DNA of 64,000 nt from Paralithodes platypus (Eukaryota; Arthropoda; Malacostraca; Decapoda; Lithodidae): assembly GCA_032716605.1 (NCBI GenBank), contig CM064480.1:44242846-44306845 (forward strand), written 5' to 3'. A program made the position numbers and the translations under genes. The first letter of the stretch is position 1, and each line of letters starts with the position of its first letter. This document shows positions 11,298-21,830 of the stretch, one piece after another. The notes below the pieces were generated by a model. It was not told where the DNA came from, did no database searches, and saw only the letters and a list, made by a program, of their open reading frames with translations.

Positions 11298-11715
11298 TAG
11301 TAGGGTCATTTGCTTGGAATCCGTAACCATTTTGTTCCTACCTTTTTCTCTCGATGGATTTGACAACCTGAACCATTTTAAAGGAAAATTAGCTCCTATG
11401 CCCCTCTGAAAAATTACGGCTAACTCTACTAGAGCCCAATATTCAAAATGGCCACCAATGCCATCTTGAAAAACATGAAATGTAATATCTCTGGCATCAG
11501 ATGAGCTACAAGGACGAATGAGGTGTCCTTTTTCACTAATTCTGGCATTACAAATCCACTGGAAAGGTTATTGTATTGTATTGTATTGTATTGTATATTG
11601 TATTGTTATTGTATTGTATTATACTAATTGTACATACTACACTTCACTGTATGAGCCACTATCAGAATCACTGTCCTCACTTTCGCTGCTATCATCACTG
11701 TTGTTCTCTGCCTGC
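11298..11715 (+). repeat. Left terminal inverted repeat of Academ-like copy 2
   Basis: Matches the reverse complement of 16455-16877 with roughly 85-90 percent identity by eye over most of its length, including a TTGTA pentanucleotide run (11571-11625, CAATA in the partner at 16562-16610) and an acidic-tail coding segment. Confidence 0.85.
11571..11625 (+). repeat. (TTGTA)n microsatellite
   Basis: About ten imperfect TTGTA/TATTG units inside the left inverted repeat. The mirror copy is at 16562-16610. Confidence 0.9.
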
Positions 11716-11775
11716 GGATTTGTAGGTAGTGGTATGGATGGGGGAAGTGGGGGCTGGATTGAACGGACAGGCAGA
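11637..11775 (-). CDS. Acidic Ser/Asp-rich C-terminal tail of Academ-like copy 2 protein (partial)
   Basis: Minus-strand frame with a Pro-rich lead (QPPLPPSIPLP) and then NNSDDSSESEDSDSGSYSEV to a stop at 11637-11639. It lies inside the left inverted repeat and directly abuts the 3' end of the nested LINE, so it is probably the C-terminus of the transposon gene whose N-terminal part is at 14681-16372. The mirror repeat at 16455-16545 keeps the same acidic words on the plus strand. The CXC cluster seen in copy 1 was not found here. Confidence 0.45.
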
Positions 11776-12240
11776 CATAGAATCAGAATCAGAATATTTA
11801 TGTTTCCATTTTACAATGGTTCTTCACATAAAACATTAAAAAATATTAAAATACATACATTATATATATACATATTTACAATAAGAAACATCTCTAGTAT
11901 GTTACTATGGACAGTCTTCAATATCTATAAAAAATGACAGTTACAGTATTATTACATTTTTTGTTTATAGATCCATTTCATGTTTCAGAATATAATCTTT
12001 TAATATATGCTTAAACGTGTTTAGGTTATTTTTGTCCTTTACTGATCTCGGCAACCTATTCCATATTTTAGGACCTGCTACCAAAAGCGATCGTTCACCA
12101 TAAAAGATGTTTGTTCTCTGTACATATAGATGGTTTTGCTGTCTTGTGTTACTATTTATGATTTCATTAACAATAGGAAAGTGTATTAGTCAGTTTGGAA
12201 TTAGCTTATGCCTTTCTTTATACACCGCAATAGCTGTATC
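11776..12240 (-). pseudogene. Nested LINE (CR1/L2-group): RT C-terminus and 3' UTR
   Basis: Minus-strand text continues the LINE at 13546-14680: YKERHKLIPN, NHLYVQRTNIFYGERSLL, GPKIWNRLPRSVKD, then KHEMDL and a stop, typical of the C-terminal region after the RT. About 190 bp of AT-rich 3' UTR follow, with a GAATCA run at 11782-11795. It was separated from the RT proper by a CR1 3' fragment that landed at 12241. Confidence 0.7.
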
Positions 12241-13506
12241 ATAAGAACATAAGAACATAAGAAAATGGGAGTCTGCAAAAAGCCGATCGGCCCATACAAG
12301 GCAGATCCCTGTCACACCCAACCCCAATTATAGGCCCAACTCACTAATACCTTGAGTACTGACCCCACCAAAACGGTTAGAGATTAACACAAGATAACGG
12401 GGTCTGCTGAGCACCGATTGGCCCACACCTGGTAGATCCCCCTCACACCCAACCCATCTCGTCCATATGCCTATCTAATTTGATCGTAAAGCTCCCTATC
12501 GTTCTTGATTCCACTATATCACTTGGTAGCCTATTCCACCCATCTACAACCCTGTTACCAAACCAATATTTGCCTATATCTTTTCTGAAACGAAATTTAT
12601 CTAATTTATAACCATTTGTTCGAGTTCTGTCGCTATCACTGAGCTTCAGTACATTTTTCATGTCTCCTTTATTTACCCCACTGAACCACTTGAACACTTC
12701 TATCATATCCCCTCTAACTCTGTGTCTTTCTAACGAATGTAAGCCTAATTTGTTCAACCTTTCTTCATATGGTAGATTCCTAATATTATGAATCATTTTT
12801 GTCATTCTTCGCTGTACTCTCTCCAAGGAATCTATATCCATTCTGTAATAAGGACACCAAAATTGGACAGCATAATCCATATGAGGTCTTACTAATGACA
12901 AGTAAAGTTTCAAGATAACATCGGCAGTTCTGTTACTCACACTCCTTGAGATGAACCCCAGAATCCTGTTTGCCTTGTTACGTACGCTTATACACTGTTT
13001 TCTAGGTTTCAAATCGTTGCTAAGAAACACACCCAAATCTTTCTCGCAGTCTGAGTTTTCTCTTGACTGATCCCCACTCTGACTTAGTACCATTAATGCT
13101 GACTCTCTGCTTCCTACCAATTAGCCATGACCTAATCCATCCTAACAACGCCCCACCTATTCCATGCGCCTCAACCTTTCTCATCAATCGCTCATGAGGG
13201 ACTCTGTCGAAAGCTTTACTGAAATCTAAATATATAATATCATATGATTTGTCATTATCTACTGCTTCATATACCTCTGAGAAAAAGCTAAGCAAATTAG
13301 TAAGGCAAGAACGTCCCTGAGTGAATCCATACTGAGAAGAATTGATTAATTTAAATGTTTCTAAGGGGGTTCTAATTTTCCTAGCAATAATTGACTAGTA
13401 GCTTTCCTATAATTGAAGTGAGACTAATGGGACGATAATTTGATGCTATGGATTTATCACCTTTTTTGAAGATTGGAACTACATTTTCAAGCTTCCAAGC
13501 TTCTGG
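12241..13506 (-). pseudogene. CR1 LINE 3' fragment: RT and C-terminus (internally deleted)
   Basis: Minus strand. The N-terminal RT blocks are NVVPIFKKGD, NYRPISLTSIIGKLL, YGFTQGR, IIYLDFSKAFDRVPHERL and WLIGRKQRVSINGTKSEWG. After SEWG the frame jumps to DCEKDLGVFLS and RLVRPHMDYA-like, WCPYY, LERVQRRMTKMI, LERHRVRGDMIEVFKW and WNRLP, ending with a stop at 12443. The palm motif that should contain YADD is missing, so there is an internal deletion near 13075. The 3' end carries tandem octamers of the ATAAGAAC type (12241-12263), a CR1 hallmark. Confidence 0.8.
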
Positions 13507-13555
13507 AAGCTATATATATCATATATATATATATATCATATATATATTTTTGCTT
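13507..13555. repeat. AT-rich simple repeat at LINE junction
   Basis: An (AT)n tract with TATATATC and TTTTTGC words lies at the point where the CR1 fragment meets the older nested LINE. Confidence 0.6.
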
Positions 13556-14680
13556 TTTTTTTAGCCACTCTAATTCCTTTATTATCGGAGTTACATGGTC
13601 GTATTTTTTTGCTCCACCCACTGCTACCTTTGCAGCAAAATTATTTTTGTACAGTATTTAATATAGTGCAATTAGTTGAACCCCACATCATTATGCAATA
13701 ATTTATCAAACTTAAAATTAGCGATTGAATCACAATGACCCTAGTAGCTTTGTCAAAATTACCTTTTATACGATTCACATACATCAACGTTCCCATGACT
13801 TTCTTGTTCAGTTCACTTGTGTGTTTGTTGAAAAGCATGTTACAATCTATATGTAGACCTAAATTTGTACATGTGTACAAGGTATAATTTTATGGTCATC
13901 GAGTTGTATACATACATTTGAGGGTATTTGGGATAAAAACGGTCTAGTGCCAAGGAAAATGCATAGAGTTTTATTTGCATTCACCATAAGACCATTTCTC
14001 TGGAAATATTGTTTCACTACTTTGAGTGTATTTTCTGTTTTGCCAATTACATTAGTTAGTTCATCCAGAGTGCCTGAGTGAAGTATCTGTGTATCATCAG
14101 CATACTGAATGAGCAAACAATCTTTAACATAGTTTAGTAAATCATTGGCAAATATAATAAATAGAATGGGTCCTAGAATAGAGCCTTGAGGCACTCCATA
14201 TGTTACATGTAAAGTAGATGAGACTGTATCACCCAACTGCACAGCCTGTGTCCTATCGGTCAAGTAATTCATAAGCCAGAATGAGTCAATATTTAATTTT
14301 TTGCATCTTTCTAACAATATTTGATGACTGACACTGTCGAAAGCTTTAGACAAATCAAGCAGTGTTAGTAAAGACACTTTTTTGTTATCCATATTAGTAT
14401 ATATTTTATTATTTAATAAAGTGAGGGCTGTTTCCGTTGATAAATTTGGCCGAAAACCATGTTGACTTATAGAATTATTATGTTCCTTCCAACAACCAAC
14501 CATACTCCTAAAATCGATTAATGAAAGCATATTGTTGTTTTCCAAGTGCGTCATATACTGATTTGTGGCGAGTTTCTCTAAAACGTTTGATAATATTGGG
14601 AGAAGTGAAATGGGTCGATAATTACCAACACAATCTTTGTCTCCATTTTTATATATTGGTTTACTTTGGCCTACTTTGGA
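13546..14680 (-). pseudogene. Nested LINE (CR1/L2-group): reverse transcriptase core
   Basis: Minus-strand frames at 13859-14680 and 13560-13880, with one frameshift near 13870, give NYRPISLLPILSNVLEKLA, QHGFRPNLSTETAL, LTLLDLSKAFDSVSH, TYGVPQGSILGPILF, LIQYADDTQILHSG (catalytic YADD intact), then TNLGLHIDCNMLF, LINYCIMMWG and a thumb-like end. It inserted into the Academ-like gene at 14680; its own tail is at 11776-12240. No endonuclease was seen, so it is 5'-truncated, as is usual for LINE copies. Confidence 0.8.
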
Positions 14681-16372
14681 GGAGTACTTTGATCAGCTGG
14701 TGGCTTCCTGAGAGGTGGTTCCCCACGCTTCGCTGTCTTGTATGGGTTGACTTTTTGAATTTCACTTCCGAGCTCTTTGAGAGTTGTCGAGAGGTTTGAT
14801 GCAAAGTTGGCACCGGGAACTGGTCTATCCTCGTGATTCTCGGAAGGAAGTTCTGTATCAAATGATTCTGGCTGCACAAACATGACATTAGTGCGGTGTG
14901 ACTGGCCAGCACCGGTCAGTGTGTCGCTCTTGAAGTCATCGTTGTCGACTATAGCTATAGCAGGCTTACCCTCAGCTAGTTCGAAGGGGCAATCAGATGA
15001 GCACTTGATGTCATTGACCACCCAAAAAATCTCGCAGCATAAGTACGTCATTGTAACTGATGCCCAGTCCATCTTTGTGCATTATGTCGACTATCTCCCT
15101 ACTCTTGGTCAGTCCATGTAGCAAGACAGAGAGATTTATCTCAAATGCAGTGCGTTTTCCAGTGATGTAGCTTGTGAGGATAGATGCAATCGATCGGACG
15201 GATGGACTGTCATCAATTGCAGACTTATTTGGGTATTTCAGCCATGTGAGCAGCTTCAGCAGGAGCTCACTGAGGTCTTCTTCTCTCTCCAACTCGTGTA
15301 TATATGGGAGCCAGGGAATAGTATTTGTCCTGATGACTTGCTCTTTGAGTCGTGCCGCAACATTCATCACCAACTGATCATTGCTGACACCCAATGAAGA
15401 TATTGCTGCCTCGATGTATGTACCTGCTGCTGTTGTATCATATACCAGTTCACTCACATTCTTTTGAATGCGTTCATGAAATCCGATGTCTTCCCCAAAT
15501 TCATTGACGAGAATTTCCTTTAAGTAGCTGGATTTTACTACTGAGTTATGTCCGTGAGTTGAGATAATGCGCTTATAGTCCTGCAGCAGGCCTTGCAGTG
15601 TGCGAATTTCATGGTCTTTGAAGATGACTTGACGAATATGATGAAAGAAGAGAGCTTGGGCCTCTCAGAGCTTTACACGCTGCAGATGTTGAGTGCTTTC
15701 ATCTGAAAGGGGCTTGTGGTCGCTTACATATTTGCGCCAGCATGCACGATGGTAGCAGATTTCCTACCCAAATGCTGTTTGAATATCTGGGATGGATGCA
15801 ATCAGAGTGTCAAGTCTCAATCTCATGACCTCATCTTCCAGACAGACAGTATGTAACTTTAATTTAGTCCAGGCATCTACTGTTGATAGGAGTAAAATCT
15901 GCTTGTCACGATCACTACTCTTGTATGCCCCTTTCATGCACCACACACATAGAATCTTATCGTGAAGGATGCCCATACTGGAGCGGAGCCTTTTAGGTGC
16001 ACTGGCCTCTGGGGAAGGGTCTTGTTGATCTGATGCTTCATCTCTTTCAAGACGTTCCTCGGATTTGTGTTTGCGTTTTTCGGCTTGAGAGAGCTTGCGC
16101 TTGCTGGATAATGATGCGTAACAAGTGCTATGCATGTGGTGACCCTTTGGTCCCTTCTCCCAATCCACATTTTCATGTATATGTTGAAACTTATCAAGTT
16201 CTTTCCATTGTAAAGACTTTTCCCGGATGGATTCCCACTTCGCAGGTGTAATGTTTTCCAAACGATCATCTGCGGTACATCGCTTACCACAGAGTAAAAT
16301 GCACTCGTATTCATTTAATGTCTTGTCTGGTAACTCTTCACTCTCTCTTCTATTATCCATTATTTCGGTCAC
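14681..16372 (-). pseudogene. Academ-like protein, N-terminal and middle region (copy 2)
   Basis: One minus-strand frame runs from ATG at 16372 with two in-frame nonsense codons (TAG at 15764-15766, TGA at 15665-15667) and a frameshift in an A6 run near 15027. Cys/His modules: CILLCGKRC then HMHSTCYA; CVWCMKG then LKLHTVC and YHRACW. Downstream are LSVLLHGLTKSREIVD, GLGISYND and SHRTNVMFVQPES. The layout of the first two modules parallels 1427-2684 in copy 1, and the later part covers family sequence that copy 1 lacks. It ends at a LINE insertion, so no nuclease domain is present. Not functional as it stands. Confidence 0.7.
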
Positions 16373-16454
16373 TTCACAAGTCGGCGATTTTCATCAGATG
16401 GGCATGCGATCCATCTGAAACAGTAAAAAAGTAATATTAGATATACACTGCAAG

Positions 16455-16877
16455 CAGAGAACAACAGTGATGATAGCAGCGAAATTGAGGACAGTGATTC
16501 TGATAGTGGCTCATACAGTGAATCATTTAGTGACAGTGAAGTGGCAGATTAGTATGTACAATTAGTATAATACAATACAATAACAATACAATATACAATA
16601 CAATACAATAACCATTCCAGTGGATTTGTAATGCCAGAATTAGTGAAAAAGGACACCTCATTCGTCCTTGTAGCTCATCTGATGCCAGAGATAATACATT
16701 TCATGTTTTTCAAGATGGCGTTGGCGGCCATTTTGAATATTGGGCTCTAGCAGAGTTAGCCGTAATTTTTCAGAGCTAGGAGCTAATTTTCCTTTAAAAT
16801 AGTTCAGGTTGTCAAATCCATCGAGAGAAAAAGGTAGGAACAAAATGGTCACGGATTCCAAGCAAATGACCCTACTA
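16455..16877 (-). repeat. Right terminal inverted repeat of Academ-like copy 2
   Basis: Reverse complement of the left repeat. On the plus strand it still spells an acidic peptide (NNSDDSSEIEDSDSGSYSES), a mirrored relic of the coding tail rather than a separate gene. It ends GACCCTACTA at 16877 and is followed by AGT. Confidence 0.8.
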
Positions 16878-16880
16878 AGT

Positions 16881-16937
16881 AGCAGCAGTTGTAGTTGTAG
16901 GTAATCTTGGAGTAGCAACAGTAGCAGATAAGGGGCT
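16881..16937 (-). pseudogene. CR1 ORF1 remnant (Thr/Ala/Pro-rich)
   Basis: Minus-strand codons give a SATVATPRLPTTTTAAT-type low-complexity linker that matches in character the TATAAAPG linker on the other side of Academ-like copy 2 (11240-11297). It is too short to identify alone; the call rests on position. Confidence 0.4.
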
Positions 16938-17514
16938 TTCCCACATGCCCGATTTTGGTCGTCGACACAACCCGACATCCCCTATTCGGCCATTGTCTCG
17001 TCATTTAGTGTAAAATTCTTGCATGATCATCTGATGTTCCCGATTGGTTCCTGGAGTTCTGGTGAGTTTTGAATTGGGTCGTGAGAGTCATCCTGATTTT
17101 TGGAAAGTTCACAAATGTTCACAAATGTCGGTTATGTGCACAACGGTTCGGCAACGTCGGAAATGTGTTCGCAATGGAAACGGCGACCAGTCAAGTACAT
17201 TCTGATGTGTCTGCGATGATGTCGCACGAAAATAATCATTATAAACATGCACAACCCCGCCCGACTATTTGCCGACGCAATACGATTGCACAGATCTTTT
17301 CTCAAGATCAATCGGCGAAATGACAAGACAGGTCTTGTATGTGTTGCAGACAACGTATGCGACCATGGCAGAATGCGGGTATGCTATACCCGACAAAGTT
17401 GGCGACATGAAGGAATGGTGGCGGACACAGTCATACATGTTGGCAACACAATTAGACATGGTCGCCAGCAAGGTCCTATTTTTGTGAAACCGTATTCTTG
17501 CTTGCTTTTAGATT
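16938..17514. other. Unassigned segment with CGAC/GTCG-rich words
   Basis: Begins GGGGCTTTCCCACATGCCCG. Composition differs from its neighbours, with many GTCG/CGAC/GCGACATG words. No inverted partner of the start was found nearby and the short open frames look unlike known proteins. It may be one end of a DNA transposon. Confidence 0.3.
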
Positions 17515-18015
17515 AGTGGTAGTGGTGGTTGTTGTGGTAGTAGTAGTCGTGGTTGTGGTGTATGGTCGTGGTTGTGGTGTATGGTCGTGGTGGTGGTTAT
17601 GGTCATGGTGATGGTTGTGGTCGTGGTGGTGGTGGTGGTGGACGTGATGGTGCATGGCCGTGGTGATGGTGCATGGTCGTGATTGTGGTAGTGTGTGGTC
17701 GTGTGGTGATTGTGGTAGTCATGGTTGTTTTATGTGCAGGTGGTTGTGGTTGGTAGTTGGTGGGGAGTGTGTGTGGTTGTGGTTGTAGGTGTGTGTGTGA
17801 TGGTTATGGAAGTTTGTTGGGGATGATGCTGGTGAGGTGTGTGGTGGTGGTGGTAGTTCTGTTGTGGTGATTGTGATACTTTCGTGGTAGTGGTGGTGGT
17901 TGTGGTAGTTTGGTGGCTGTGGTGGCTTGGTAGTGGTGGTGGTAGCTTGATGGTAATTGTGGTAGTTTGGTGGTGGTTATGTTGGTTGTGGTAGTTTGTT
18001 CTGGTTGGTGGTGGT
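17515..18015 (+). repeat. GT-rich simple repeat (TGG/TGGT/GTGGTT)n
   Basis: About 500 bp of imperfect GTGGT, TGTGG and GGTCG words. The minus-strand open frame over 17804-18178 is a low-complexity Thr/Asn/Pro artefact of this repeat. Confidence 0.9.
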
Positions 18016-18029
18016 TGATTGTTGCGGTT

Positions 18030-18474
18030 CTTGGAGATAGAAGGGAGATTATGTGTATGTGCTCTGTATCAGGGCACAGTGCACCCCTGTATTGAGTATT
18101 GTTCGCATTTGTGTGGGGAGGCTCCAGCCATACCACACTTCTCGAAAGAGTTGAGTCCAAAGCATTTTGTCTCATCAACTCACTTCCTCTTACTGGTTCC
18201 CTACAATCTCTTTTTACACGCCATCATGTTTCATCTCTCTCACTCTTCTATCGCTATTCCAACAATTAATGTTTTTCAGACCTCTCTCAGTGCATACCCC
18301 TTCCCTTACGGTGAGTGAGAGGCACCCGCCTTTCAACACATTCCCCCTATTATTCTGTCCAGCTCTACAATCCAACAATTTTCACATTTTCAAAGACTTT
18401 CTTCTACTCATCAAGTGAATTCTGGAACTGTCTTCCTCAAATAATCTTTCCTTCATCCTATTACTTAAACTGCT
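18030..18474 (+). pseudogene. Jockey-like LINE copy a: RT C-terminus
   Basis: Plus-strand text spread over three frames: GTVHPCIEYCSHLCGEAP, then words matching PLTDSLQSL-type, SLFYRYYNN-type and the FWNCLPQIIFPSSYYLNCF end. The same blocks recur at 20038-20460, 23560-24060 and 39920-40340. It is 5'-truncated. Its 3' UTR resumes at 19402 after two TTAA-flanked insertions. Confidence 0.7.
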
Positions 18475-18961
18475 TTAACCCCTCCTGCCCGGTTGTCATT
18501 TTAAAATGACATCGCGGCAGATGGCCAGGAGCCCAGGTGTCATATTAAAATCCGTAAGCTTGAAAGCCTATTAAGCATGGTTTGAAAGCCGTACATCGAA
18601 CCGTATGTAAACAAAGCCGGTCGGAGCGACGCGTACCTCCAAAAACAAAAAGGAGAAGTTGGACTTGTGTTGTTATTGTTTTGTAGAACATGAACAAGTG
18701 TTTGTTATTGTCCGATATTGCTAACATCGCATCAACACACTCTCCACGGAAATCGTCATCACAACTGAAACAGTTGACCTAGAGAGCTCTGTTCAATGCC
18801 ATTCTACAGATACGAGACAGGGCTAAGTTTTGAGATGTGTGTGAATTCTCTAGCAGTTAAAATAACAAAGATAGGGCTAGGCCTATTACAACGTTTTTTG
18901 GCCAGATCGCCCGGATCTGAATGCTGTCCTTTGGAAGGCGAGCCCGGGCAAGAAGGGTTAA
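18475..18961. mobile_element. TTAA-flanked MITE (CCCYTCYTGCCCGG ends)
   Basis: TTAA at 18475-18478 and 18958-18961. The ends CCCCTCCTGCCCGG and CCGGGCAAGAAGGG are inverted near-copies. A palindrome CATTTTAAAATG sits near the left end. It has no coding capacity. The target site is inside LINE copy a; TTAA target choice matches piggyBac-type elements. Confidence 0.7.
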
Positions 18962-19401
18962 CCCGCAATTCGCGGTGCCCGTCATATGACCGGTGTCATT
19001 TTGAGGCCATTATGAGCCCTTAGAGAGAGATCGAGCGTTGGAGAGACAATAGGCGGCCTTGGACCTCTCCCCACGCCGGTGCGGAGTGCACTGAGACCCC
19101 TCCCAGAACTCTCTTTCTCACACACCTTCAATTGCACACGGAAAACTGCCCAAATCCCCTATTTTTACTGATTTTCCCCTTCAGTTACACGATCGTTGCA
19201 AGATAACCAGAAAACGTTCAGGGATAATTCAGATCTCATTGGAAAGCTCTATCTTTGCACTTTCACGGATATATAATTGTATTACGCTATGGCTCTTGCT
19301 TATGCATGAAAAAGAGCATGTAATGAAGGTCATTTTCGGCATAAATACCCGCCAGGCACTACCATGAAACACCCCCTCCCCCCCCGCTTGTAGGGAGTTA
19401 A
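18958..19401. mobile_element. TTAA-flanked MITE sharing its left TTAA with the previous one
   Basis: TTAA at 18958-18961 and 19398-19401. Internal words (TACGCTNTGGCT, TTATGCAT, GAGCATGTAATGAAGG, GAAAGCTCTATC) recur inverted at 47985-48050 and partly at 29000-29075, so this is one of at least three copies. Removing both MITEs rejoins the LINE 3' end. Confidence 0.65.
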
Positions 19402-19540
19402 ACTTTGTGTGTCCAGTTATTTTTACCCCAATGTCCATTGAAGTTGGCTCCGTCACTCTTTTGGCTTCAGGGGAGACACTAGTCACAGGCAACGTACCCT
19501 TTGCCTCCTTCATACACCTAGAATAAAAAAAAATCCTCTC
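19402..19540 (+). pseudogene. Jockey-like LINE copy a: 3' UTR
   Basis: Starts with a GTGTCCAG block and GGCTCCGTCACTCTTTTGGC, and ends in AATAAAAAAAAA. The same 3' UTR is visible at 20480-20583, 24523-24610 and 40350-40440. Confidence 0.6.
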
Positions 19541-19739
19541 CCCTAGTCAACAATTTTAAAGTTGATGAAACTATGCATCATAGATTGCAATTTTCAATTT
19601 AATGGCGAGTATTATGCTCTAGCGTTTCTCATGGGCATGGGCAACCCTTACACTATTCAACTATTTTTTTGTTTTTTTCAGAACGCTCCAGCATGTAATA
19701 ACTCCAAAACTCACGTAACAGGGCCATGCCATGTCTATC

Positions 19740-20583
19740 TTCTGATTTATTAACCATTTTCAGTTTGGTCAGAGAGTATCTTGTTGCTTTCAATGCTTCC
19801 AAGCACCAATCTCTCCATTTATCTACCCGTCAAGAAGTCCCACAGGTCTATCCCTTATACTTCAATAATACATAAAACAACCCTTCATCTTCTCTTAGTA
19901 TTTGCGGTGTCTCTTTTTCTTCTGATCTCTCTTGGAAAGACCACATTACCACTCTTGCTAAAACGGCTTACCAGAAGCTGGGTGTGCTCAACCTCCTCTG
20001 GGGGGTCTTTATCCCTGCATAGCTTCTTGCTCTGTACAGGGGCACAGTGCCTCCATGTATTGAGTATTGTTCGTATGTGTGGGGAGCATCCTCTCACACA
20101 ATACTTTTAGACAAAGTAGAAGAGAAAGCCTCTCCCCTCATTACCTCGCGTCCACTCACCGATTCTCTGCAATGTCTCTCTCTTCGCCGCAATATTGCAT
20201 CTCTCTCGCTATTCTACCGCTATTACAACAATCAGTGTTCCTCAGAGCTCTCTCGGTATATACCACCTCCTCTACGTAGAATATGTAGTACCCGTCTTCA
20301 ACTCTTGCAACACAAACCAACTCCCACTCTTTGCAAGTCTCTAACCCAAGAGTGAAATGATACATTCCCAATCTTTCTTGTATTCAACAGCTGAGCTCTG
20401 GAACTCTCTCCCTGAATCCACCTTTCCCTCATCTTATGACTTAAATTGCTTCAAATTCCATGTGTCCAGGCCCTTTGGCTCGAACATTCCTTGATTTTGG
20501 CCCTGCCACTCTTCAACTCTGGTGGATGCACTCATCACAGGCAGTTTTGCCTTTTGTCTCCCTCATCCACATAGAAGAAAAAA
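19740..20583 (+). pseudogene. Jockey-like LINE copy b: RT C-terminal part and 3' UTR
   Basis: Scattered over frames on the plus strand: SLLERPHYHSC (equivalent to the SWKDHITTL block), GTVPPCIEYCSYVWGAS, LTDSLQCLSLRRNIASLSLFYRYYNN, SSELSRYIPPPL, AELWNSLPEST-like, then the shared 3' UTR (TTTGGCCCTGCCACTC) and an A-rich end at 20575-20585. The catalytic palm is absent. Several frameshifts are present. Confidence 0.75.
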
Positions 20584-20589
20584 ACCACA

Positions 20590-21830
20590 CGTTGTCAACA
20601 GTCCTTAGTAACCTATACATGGGATTTGTTAGACTAAATTGTTTGAGTAACATTATACCGGCTAAAGCAGTTTGGTATCGTTATGTTGATATTTCATGTC
20701 GAAAATCTAGACTTTTTCTTGACTTTTAATAATCTAGCACCATCCATTAAATTCACCCTTGAAACAGACTTCAGTATTCATAGAAGTGAAAATAGTTTTA
20801 AGTTTAGTATTTTAAAAAAAACTACAAGTGTACGATTCTACGTTCATTGTTATTCATATCACCACAATAGAGTTAAATATTCAGATTTTCTTCCATGTTA
20901 TACGTGCATTGCAAATATGTAGCCCAGAGTTATAGAACAGGAGATTGACAATATATACAAGATAGGATCTAGACTGAAGTATCGTGAATCCTTCCTTGAG
21001 AAATCTTTTAAGCAAGCTAACAAATCTGTCTACAGAAAAACTCCAAATCCAGTGCATTATAAAATAAATGTACTTGTTTTACCGGATAGCACGAATTTTG
21101 TTCAGATCCCTAATTTGCTTAAACCTTTTAATATGAATATTGTGTATTGTAGTAAAAAGTCAATAAGAAATATATTAAGAATGCCTCTGAAAAGTCTATG
21201 GGATGTGTTTACAAAATTCCCTGTACATGTTGTACTATTTCATATATTGGTTAGACAGCTCAAAGTGATATCGGAAAAGAGAAGGATACGAATTATGTGT
21301 TTTTTCATAGAGATTTTGATCATAATATTGACTGGGATAATGCTGTGCCTGTGGTTGCCTGTAATTTATTTGTTGGTCGTAATTATAATTAAAATACAAT
21401 CGAGTTATATTTAAAAACATGTATGATACCATGATGGACATAAGCCTTGGGATGAATATATTAGATTAATTCTTCATTTACATTATATGTTTGCAACTTA
21501 AACTCTAAATGTGGTATGAACAACACTGGTTTGTTGACATTGTCTTGTTTGATATTTTTTATAGTTTTATTTTCGCTTCTTATTAACTTTGAGGAACTTT
21601 GGACAGAGTCGAAACATGAATTCGACCATTATATTAGCAGACTATATTGTCATACTAAATGCTTTTAAGACTCATTTGAATCTCCTTGTGTCGCATTTAT
21701 GTTCTGATTATTTTTGTCATTAATCACGTGACCTGTGGCCTTGTTTGCTGTCATTCAACTTATGCTTTCTAACTTCACCCTGTGCTAACCCCTGAAGATG
21801 TAATATACGAAAGAACTTGGGTTCTCTTCA
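20590..21830 (+). pseudogene. Penelope-like element: RT end and GIY-YIG endonuclease remains
   Basis: Frames shift several times but the order fits a Penelope-like element: LSNLYMGFVRLNCL and VWYRYVDI (the RT YVDD motif, with the second Asp lost), FNNLAPSIKFTLETDF, then SRLKYRESFLEKSF, FNMNIVYCSKKSIRN, VYKIPCTCCTISYIG (the GIY-YIG-type nuclease core) and DNAVPVVACNLFVGRN. The coding part ends at about 21415. Sequence from 21480 to 21830 contains the ESK/H-type end and AT-rich tail. The 5' part of the RT is missing. Neither enzyme would work as it stands. Confidence 0.68.

Larger units (their letters stand above)
11298..16877 (-). mobile_element. Academ-like TIR DNA transposon, copy 2 (defective, with nested LINEs)
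   Basis: Ends are TAGTAGGGTCATTTGC and its exact reverse complement, flanked by AGT (11295-11297 and 16878-16880). Long inverted repeats of about 420 bp (11298-11715, 16455-16877) are clearly more similar to each other than those of copy 1. The minus-strand gene at 14681-16372 belongs to the same protein family as copy 1. The tips of the two copies follow one pattern (TAGT, A or G, purine-rich) and both have 3-bp target duplications. A LINE inserted at about 14680 removes or displaces the nuclease part. Confidence 0.72.

Noticed and set aside
17804..18178. 124-codon minus-strand frame rich in Thr and His
   Set aside because: Pure translation of the GT-rich simple repeat.
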